A stretch of 64,000 bases of DNA, from positions 312,501 to 376,500 of the forward strand of contig JANEZZ010001956.1 of the NCBI GenBank assembly GCA_026122225.1, written 5' to 3'. The notes beneath the pieces were generated by a model. The model searched no databases, was not told where the DNA came from, and saw nothing but the letters and a program-made list of their open reading frames with translations. Source of the stretch: Heloderma charlesbogerti (taxonomy: Eukaryota > Chordata > Lepidosauria > Squamata > Helodermatidae). The position numbers were made by a program, and so were the translations under genes. This document shows, one piece after another, positions 39,701-50,100 of the stretch (position 1 is the stretch's first letter; every line of letters begins with the position of its first letter).

Positions 39701-42700
39701 GCCTTGGCTCAAGAGTGGAATAAAAATGCTTTGAATAAATATTTACCATTCTGAAATTAATTTATTTCCTGAGCAAGCATGCATTCTAACTAGTTGCTCT
39801 AGCAATTAGAACATACTTACTTTTTGTCTTATGCATAATGCCATCTAAAAGCGTTAACAGAAACACATCACCTATAGACATACAAGAATAAAGCACTCAG
39901 TTTTGCTATAGCAGACTAGACCACTGGTACTGCATTCCAATGACTTTCAAGTGATTTAAGTGAGTCAAAGGTGAGGAATCTGTAAGAACCCTTCATAGTT
40001 GGGTATGAGCACATGATACAATAACACTTTAGTAATTGTTGTGGCTGTAGCATTTACCACAATCAAGAGTCTTAAACATAATATGGTTTTATTAAGAAAA
40101 CTGCTTGGCTATTGCGTAAATAGAATGCTGGACTAGATAGGCCTTTGGTCTGATTCAGCATGGCTCTTATGTACAAACAGCTTTCCCCAACCTGGGTCCA
40201 TGCAGAATTTTGGACTTCAACTCCCATCACTCTCAACAAGCATGGCCAATTGTTAGGAATTCTCGGAGCTGTAGTCCAAAACTTCTGAAGGACACCAGGT
40301 TGGGTAAGGCCACAGGGAATAAGGACGCAATCCTATGGGGATTGGCGGCCGCCTCTGAGCTCAGAGGTGACCACCTATCCAATGCAGGGCAGGAGAAGCA
40401 CAGAGGGGATCTTCTCCTCCACGCTTCTCCTGCCTTGCATTCACAGCTAGACAGCCAATTTCGGAGCGGGGGGGGGGGGCGGCGGCGGCGGCTGGACAAC
40501 ACATAGGATGTGTCATACCTGCATTTCCACCCGCCCTGCCCCTGGGAACACCCCTTTTACGCTGCTCTGCACTGCTCTTCCGAGCGCAGGGCCATTCTGT
40601 GCTGCCTCATGGGGCGGGGGAGGTCGGTTCCTGGAAACCAACGTATTCTATGGCTGTCTAGCCACTGACTAGCGGCCATAGGATTGCTCCCTAAATCTCT
40701 TGTCCAATATTATTTTATTATTTATTTCATGTCTATGCTGCCCCATACTGAAGCTCTCTGGGCAGACCACAACAATTCACAAGATAAATAAAACTCAGCA
40801 TAAAATTTCAATACACAAAATTTAAAAGAATTTAAACAGCTAAAAACAATTTCAATAAAAACACTAGACCTGTTAAGACAGCTGACATAGATGCCCCATC
40901 ATATGCCTTTAAATGCCTGGGAGTAGGGGACAGTCTTAACCTGCGCCGAAAAGATGTTAGTGCTAGGCAGGCCTCAGTGGAGAGATCATTCCATAATCAG
41001 AGGGCCACCACTGAAAAGGCCCTCCCCCTTGTTGCCACCTTCTGAATCTCCCTTGGAGGTGGCACTCTGAGAAAAGCCGCAGACGTTGATTGTAGCATCC
41101 AAGTAGGTTCAGGTTGGGAGAGGCACTCCGTCAGGTATTGCACTCCCAAACCATGTAAGGCTTTATACACTAAAACCAGCACCTTGAATTGGGCTTGGAA
41201 ACATACAGGCGGCCAATGCAAAAGGGCCAGAATTGGTGTTATACACTCACACCTTCTGGTCCCAGTTATTAATCTGGCTGCCGCATTCTGCACAAGCTGC
41301 AGCTTCTGAACAATCTTCAAGGGCAGCCCCATGTACAGTGCATTGCAGTAATCTAACTTGGAGGTTACCAGAGCATAGATTGCTGAAACCAGTTTATCCC
41401 TGTCCAGAGAGGGGGACAGCTGGGTCACCAACCAAAGCTAATTGAAGGCGCTCTGTGCCACTGAGGCCACCTGAGCCACAAGTGACAGAGATGGCTGCAG
41501 GAGAAGTGCCAAGCTATGAACCTGCTCCTTCAACAGAAGTACAACAGGTTGAGCACCCTCTGTCTGGTCAGAAGAACCACCCATTAACAGCATCTCAGAC
41601 TTGTCTGGATTGAGTTTCAGTTTATAGCTCTCATCCAGTCCATTGCCACAGCCATACGCTGATTTAGCACATCCACAGCCTCACCTGATGGAGATGAAAA
41701 AGAGAAGTAGAGCTGTGTGTCATCAGCATACTGATGGCAGCGCACTCCAAAACTCCAGATGACCCCACTCAGCAATATGCAAACCAATAAAAATGCTACC
41801 AAATATAAAAACTTAAGAACATACTCGGCTGCAGGTAAACAGAGCTTTTATAAACTGCCATTAATCTAAAACTGGAGTTCCAGTTTAGATGCCATTAATC
41901 TAAAACTGTGAGGAGCTTCCAAACTCCTCACAGCCATGCCAGAGAAGAGCAGAGGGGGGAGTACTCAATCCTTAGGCTCACTGTGGCTCATTCCCATTAT
42001 GTTCAACTTTAGTTTATCGTTACGTGTGAATACAGGCCGTAGTGTTCTTACTGAAGTTTAGTTTGAATTAAGTTTTTCTTTTGTTTTCAACACCTGCACA
42101 TTAAACCGCTTACATGTCTTAGTTTTGTCTGTAGTTGCCCCTTCTGAGAGAGTTCAGATTACAGGGGGGCTCTCTTTTTGCTGGGTTCTACAGCACCATG
42201 TACACTGACAATACCACATTAATAATAAAAAGTACTAACATATTCCATTGTGTGAAATATTTCCTTTCAAACTACCAGATTTTAAGATTTATATGGTTCA
42301 ATTTTAATTTTATAGAAAGTATGCAGCAGCTCATTATATATGTTTCCCTCCAACAATTACAATTCCTCCAACACATTGTGCATAAAGGCACCTTTGTTTT
42401 CTATATAAAAGCTACTGTATTCTCTTTAGCAGCTGCAGAGACAGAAGATGGCACTAGCAGGAACAGCCTGGTAAACCTATAGCTACAGCACTGTGTTTAA
42501 TCTTTAAACTACAATATACAAAATACTTGTAATGGACATTCATTATTTCCCATCAAAACAGATCTGATTCTGTCCTGCTAGCAGATCAGTGCTCGTGGCT
42601 GAAGGCGCCTTGTGTAACTAACACAAGGAAGATGCATACATATTATGTTTCAATACAGAATAAAGATGGGCTTTACACTGTCTAAGGGCGCAATCCTAAG

Positions 42701-45700
42701 GCGCTAGACAGCAGCTAGATGGCCATAGGATTGGTCGGTTCCCAGAGAACCACCTCCCCACCCTCTCCCCCACCGCCTCGTAGATGGCGCAGATCATCCT
42801 CGTGCTCCTCACTCGGAAGAGCAGCATGGAGCGGGGGAAAGGGGGCATTCCTTTGGTGGGGAGTTCCTAAGTGCCTGCATGACACTTCCTATGTGTCATC
42901 TGGTCTCCCCACCCCGTGCTCCAATGTTCTGTGTGCTAGACAGCCAAAATCAGCTGTCTAGCCGCGAAAGCAGGGCGGCTGGAGTGCAGAGATGATCCCT
43001 TCCGCGCTCCTCCCACCGTGCATTGGATAGGCGGTCACCTCCAGGATCGGAGGCAGCCGCCTCTCCACATAGGATCGCTCCCTAACAGCTAGAAAAAGAA
43101 GCACCCTAGTTGTAAGAGCGGCTTTTTATCTTTAGGCAACTTGTAAAATATTTGACAGTTTTTAAATTGAGAACCTTCTACCAGCAAGCAGAGAAGCTGC
43201 ACTTCATCTATTTTAAGAGTAAATACAAAAACAGCTGTGGCTATAGTTGGAAAACTCTAAGCAATGCAGTGTTAAGATATGGCAAATATGCTAGTTAACT
43301 AGAAAGTGACAGGAACAGCCTGTGCAATCTTGTGTGAAATTCTGTCGTACTCTGTGACAGGCTAGGAACACAATTTTGGTCAATGATATGGAGTGGAAAA
43401 TGTATTTCCATACAATTAGTAACATAATGAACCAACACAAGACAAGTTACATTGGACAACTGGATGCAATACGAGTCAAACATTTTTTCAGATGACTATC
43501 CCTAGGAAGACTATCCCTAGGAAGAAGGATGCAGACAAACTGGAGAGGGTTCAGAGGAGGGCAACAAAGATGCTGGAAACATAGCCCTATTAGGAGAGAC
43601 TGAAAGAACTGGGCATGTTTAGCCTTGAGAAGAGAAGACTGAGGGGAGATATGATAGCGCTCTTCAAGTACTTGAAAGGTTGTCACAGAGAGGAAGGCCA
43701 GGATCTCTTCTCGATCATCCTGGAGTGCAGGACACGGAATAATGGGCTCAAGTTACAGGAAGCCAGATTCCAGCTGAACATCAGGAAAAACGTCCTGACT
43801 GCTACAGCAATACGACAATGGAACCAATTACCTAGGGAGGTAGTGGGCTGTCCCACACTGGAGGCATTCAAGATGAGGCTGGACAGCCATCTGCCAGGGA
43901 TGCTCTGACTTGGATTCCTGCATTGAGCAGGGGGTTGGACTCGATGGCCTTGTAGGCCCCTTCCAACCCTACTATTCTATGATTATATAAGCACATATTT
44001 GTATAAATAAAAAATTGAAATAGGCTCAAATTAGTATGTTAACACTTTCAATTTTTTCCCTTTAGGCTGCAATCCTAAACACACTTACTAGGGAGTAAGC
44101 CCCATGAATTCAATGGGACTGCCTCTGAGTAAACATGCATAGGATAATGCCATTAAAATTTAAATAATGTAAGGGTGCAATCCTATGCACATTTAGACAG
44201 ACAAAAGTCCTACAACTTCCAGCATTCCCCAGCCAGCTATGTTGGCTGGGGAATGCTGGGAGTTGTAGGACATTTGTGGGTTTGAACTTGCACAGGACTG
44301 CATCGTAAGGGAAGTATGAAGTTGAACAGTCATGTCTTAATTTTTTTACTGGAATGCTTCTAAATATAATATCTAAGTCACACTGAATTTGTTTGAGTAT
44401 TTAAACCACACTGAGTGGTGGTTTAAACCCTGCACTAATAAAAAAAATTCAGTTTAGCTTCATTTGGTGAATATGGAAAACTCTTCAGATATTTATATAG
44501 CATGTAAAATTATAAAGTTTTGTTAACTAAAAGTAAGTTAAATCAACATGCTACATCAGAATTCATGGCAGTAGCAAACTTTCATATTCAATGTCCTCTG
44601 GAAAACCCACCTCATATATAGTTCAAGTGCTGAAGATAACATCCTGCAGATTCTGATTAATCAAGTATTGTATCATTTATCTAGGTTCTTTTAGGAGCAC
44701 CCAAAACATCCGATCACCTGAAATTTAGGTACGTGAAAATACTATTTCTACAGGATATGCAGACAAAGTGAATTCACATCAAGAAAGGAAAAAGGGCTGT
44801 TCCAAGGCATGCATTCTTTCTTATGTTTCCTTAAAAGAGCCAGCATGGTGTAGTGGCAAGAGTGTTGGACTGGGAGCTGGGAGATCCGGGTTCTAGTCCC
44901 CACTCGGCCATGGAAGCTCACTGGGTGACTTTGGGCCAGTCACACACTCTCAGCCCAACCTACCTCACAGGGTTGTTGTTGTGAGGATAAAATGGAGAGG
45001 AGGAGGATAATGTAAGCCGCCTTGGGTTCCTTGCAAGAGGAATAAAGGCGGGATATAAATGCAATAATAATAATAAATATTACTTGGGGATATCTACAAT
45101 TCACTATTCAATTGAACCACTAGGATAAAGGCTTTTATAATCAATTCAATATTTCAACAGGTTATATCTAATAGTGATGTAAGCAATTGAAATATTGCTC
45201 AAGATTGCATATAACATACAATGTGTACCTTTCTCTTATCTTAATCCAAACAGAGGAGATACAAGACAAGGTATAATTGTGCAGTAGGACAGAAATGTGT
45301 ATGTACCAATATCAGATACCGAATAGTTTGTTCACATGAACACCTACTAAACTTCCTTATTGATGGTGTGGTAAGTTTTAATTAAAACAGAAACTGTCCA
45401 AGAAGACTTCATATAAATAAGGGACAAATTTAGGATGGAAACAACAGATAAAGAGCAGTTCAAATAAATTAAAGAACTGCAGCTTCAATTTATTTGTTTC
45501 ATTTATTTCCTGCCTTTTCTTCCAAGGGGCCGAAGGTGTCATACATGATCCTCCTCCTCTCCATTTCACAACAACCCTGTAAGGTAAATCAGGCTGAGAG
45601 AAGGGACTAGTTGAGTGGGGACTCAAACCCAGGTCTCCCCAGTCCCAATCCAATACTCTAACCACTACACTGGGCCTCACCAACTTAACTGCTAAACAAG

Positions 45701-47090
45701 GACAGCCATGTTAAAGCTTTTTCTTTTTTACATGATGAGTCTTCTATAGGAGTTCAACAGACCCTTTAAAGTCCTAGCTGGAAATAATTTTATAATTATT
45801 TGATTTCAAATAAATAATGACTGATTTCAAAATTAATCCAATTTAACATAACAAGCAAATGATATTGATACTAGTCCCCCCACCCAATCTAACAAAAACT
45901 ATTGGGGTACACTGGACTCTGCAGTTAATTTAAATTCCTCAATGGACTTTTCTAGGACTCCCTAGAAAAGAAAACAGGAGAAAGCAAAAACAAACTTAAA
46001 ATGCATAGGTCAAATACTGGACTCATACTAAATAATGGAAGGGGTACAACATAGGCTACGGGTGCAAGCCTATGCATGTTTAGATAGAAAAAAGTCCTAC
46101 AACTCCCAGCATACCCCAGCCACTCATAATGGTCTTCCGCACATGCAAAAGAACATTACAAATAATAAATCAGTGTTTCAAGATTGCCCTATGGGAGTGT
46201 TAACTCCTCCGTCAAAAAAAAAAGACAACTTTGAGCCAATTAATACTGCAAGATTGAATGTACTCCTGGAATCCAATAGATCTCTGCAGTGCCTTGTAAT
46301 AGTTATCGGGGGGGGACGGGACACACAAGACACACACATAAGAATATACCAAAAAACAAACAAGAAATCTATTCTAGTGCTCTTTAAATGGCATAACCAC
46401 AAAAAACAGAATTATTGATACAGGAAAAGTGCAGTTGTTTTCCATATCCTATTTTGAGAAGTTGCTGAGGATAGACCAGACTCAAATTAGCTTGGGTGCT
46501 TGGTAATTTTACATTCCCATTCATTTCAACAGGGGTAAAACAGATCATTGGTTGCTTAGTGAATTTAATGTATTTAAAAAAAATAGAAAAAGGGAGAGAT
46601 GAAACATAGGAAAACTGACCCCATAACAGTTGAGGAATATATGGAGTATGAAGTGGTTCAGGTTGGATAAAGTTTTTACAAATATTTCAAACTTTCACTG
46701 GAATTGGTAGTAATTCCACTGGCTTGACCATTTTATGACAGATAACTGGGAGCAAGTTCCACTGAACGCAGTGGGCCTTGTTGCTGTTTATTCGTTCAGT
46801 CGCTTCCAACTCTTCGTGACTTCATGGACCAGCCCACGCCAGAGCTCCCTGTCGACCTTGGGGGAGCTGGGGGTGGTGACGGCCAAGTCCATCACCTCCA
46901 GAATATCATCCATCCATCTTGCCCTTCGTCAGCCCTCTTCCTTTTGCCTTCCACTTTCCCTAACAGTGGGCCTTACATCTGTATAATGATGCATACGATT
47001 TGACTGTAAGGTTGCAATCCTATGCACAATTACTTGGGAGTAAATCCAACTTAACTATGGAGATCTAGTGCTATAAGACATTAAACATTG

Positions 47091-47135
<45 letters not shown>

Positions 47136-50100
47136 TCCTTCCTTCCTTCCTTCCTTCCTTCCTTCCTTCCTTCCTTACAATCATATCTCCATTGGGAGTT
47201 TAACTGTTGTGAACTGTCCGGAGGGCTTTGGCTATTGGGCGGTGTAGAAATGTAATAAATAAATATTATGTGTAAACTTATAATCTATAACACTTGGATT
47301 TCATTAACAGAGCACACTGCCATCTTGCTACTATCACCACCTGAGCTTGAATTAAAGTTTTAAAAATAACTTATTTGATTTCAGCTGCATTATAAAACAA
47401 AACTCTATAAGAGCACTACACATTTTGAATACCCTATATTGAGAGATGTTACCCAAAGTATTTACGCTCTCAAGAAGAGATAAGGAGCTGTGGAAATTAG
47501 ACATTAGGTCAATTTGCTTATAAACTACCAAGTTAATAAATGGTTTGAAATATGGAACCACACACAGGAACATCTCTTTGTTCATATACAGAACACACTC
47601 GCTGTTTTGAAATGAAGCATGATAAGTTACATTTTGCAACCTCCTAATTTTACTATTACCTAATTTCACCATTTAGAGGAGAACTAATAGTCACCTGCCA
47701 CCAGTTTTGAAGTATTCTTATAATAAAAAAATGATATTCTCTTTGACGTAAAACATGGGGATCACTGTCATCTATATTTCATCATCTGCTAGAGCTTCTT
47801 GCTCCTGGCTTTAAAGGAAATTAAATAACTGCAAAAAGTAGGAGATACTAAGGCTTACTTAACCCCTGTGCTAGCGCTTCTCATAAACAATGTTTCTCTA
47901 GGGTTGCAGAAAATTATCTAATACGGTTCTTTAGGAATACTCTTCCAAAGGAATGCCAGCAGCCCCTTCCCTGTACATTTTCTGCTGCCAACTAAAGGTC
48001 TCTTTCTCAGGCATATGCTGTTTCTGTTGAGATGTGACCATTTTGTTTTTATACGTTTTAGTTATGGTTTTTATGTATGCTGCCTTGAATACTAAAATGG
48101 AAAGGCAATACAAATGTTTTATAACTAACACGATGAGGATTGACACATTTAAGTTCTGTGGTGACTTTCCTTCTATTATCTGAATTGGTTACTGGGATAA
48201 ATGAGAAATCAAAACATCATCTAATCATTTACTCTAGGGATGTTTTACCAAAGCTTATGGGACTGTTTAGAGCTATCTTAAAGTGAACGGTTTTTCGAAT
48301 GACTGAGAATGTTCTCCTAACTTATAGACATGGTGTAGATCTGTGCTTCTAGACCTGAGCAGAATGGGGAGGAGAGCAGTTCCCTCTCCCGCTGCAACCT
48401 CCCCTCTCCCGCATGCCCACAGACATTGCTAGGGAGTTCTGGAGGACCCTTTGGAGCATACTTGGGCAGGGGGATGGGCTCCAGGACAGTGAGAGGAGGG
48501 GGAAGTCCACTTCCTCGACGTTGGATTTCACCCTAAGAAAGAAATCCTAGATTTTAGAAGTGTTTTCAGTCAGAATCACCAGCCAATACAAATGTCTTAC
48601 ATAGCAAATCCAATTATAAAGTTATAGCTATGTAAGCAACGTATGAGGTATGGTTAAAAAGGTCAAGACAGTAACATTTTTGTAACACGTAACTAGCTGT
48701 GAATGTTTTGCATAAGAAAACTTTCCAGTGGCTTTCTTCCTTCTACTTCATTTGGCAGACTTGGGCTGCAATCCTATGCAGTTACTTTGGAGTAGGTTCC
48801 ACCAAACACAGTGGGGCTTTTCTAAGTAAGCCTGCATTGAACTATTGATACAGCCAAACTCTTAGTCTCTACAAAGAAGACTAGTCCCTGCAAGTTAGAA
48901 ACTACAATGTTTCTAACTTGCAGGCCTGAGAAAAAAGGAAAGGTTCCTCCTGTGCAAGCACCGGGTCATTACTGACCCTTAGAGGGAAGGGGCCTATAAA
49001 ACATGTGGTTCCTGATGTGAGCGGACAGGGGTACAACGTGCATCTCTGAAATTACCACGGAGCAAGCTCCTTATATATATAGGTTTCTTCTCCAGGTTGT
49101 CACCTAGAAACCATAACTATCTTGTTAAGACGTGTGCCTGTTGTTCAAAACACTAGCATGCAACAGATTTAAGAGGACCAGAACCCTCAAAGCCCATCCC
49201 CACACCCTTTCATCCTCTTAAAGGAAATGTTACAGGAACATAGGAAGCTGTCTTAAACCAAGTCAGACTATTGGTCCATCTAGCTCAATATTTTATTCAC
49301 TTGATCAGCAGTAGCTCTTCAGTGTTTCTGAGAGAAGCCTTTCCCTGCCCTTTCTGGAGATGCTAGGGATTGAACCTGGAACTTTTTGCATGCCAACAAG
49401 TGTTCTATTACTCAAGTAAAGTGAAAACTTTCCCTTGTATTCAATCCACTTTTTACCCTAAGGCTGCTTGCAGCTTTTCCTTCCTATACCTATCCATGCC
49501 CAATTACTACAATTCAGATATTGGTACCCTGAAAAGATACGAAACCATAAGGAAAATAGTGCATGAATGTAATGAGGAAATATGTCTTCTCATTTCATGA
49601 AGTCAACTAAAGACTAATTATAATCCTTTCGAATTAATCCACAATCTTGCCCAACACTGTATTGTGCATGCCTTAGCAACTATTTAATAGTATTCCTAGA
49701 AACTGCAGAAAACACCAAAAAATAAACTCCTGTAAAAAAACAGTAACAGTTTCAGGCCTGCTACTAAACATTTAACTTGAGAGAACTGTCCTAAACTATC
49801 TAAAGTTGCAATCTTATGCATGTTTGGACAGAAAAACGGCCTACAACTCCCAGCACACTGGGAGCTGTAGGACTTTTTTCCTGTCTCATCATACATAGAA
49901 TGGCACCCTAAAATGATGAAAATCAGACAGCCATATTATTTGTAAGCAACATGCATGTCCAGTAACAATTGTTTCAATTGGGATAATTGCTCCTAGTTTC
50001 CCCAGTATGCTTGGGGCTGCAAACCTAGTCTTATTCTCTTACATTTTAGTTTGAGTTAAGACCATACTATTTTACTGCTTTTAATCTCTCCTATTCCTTA

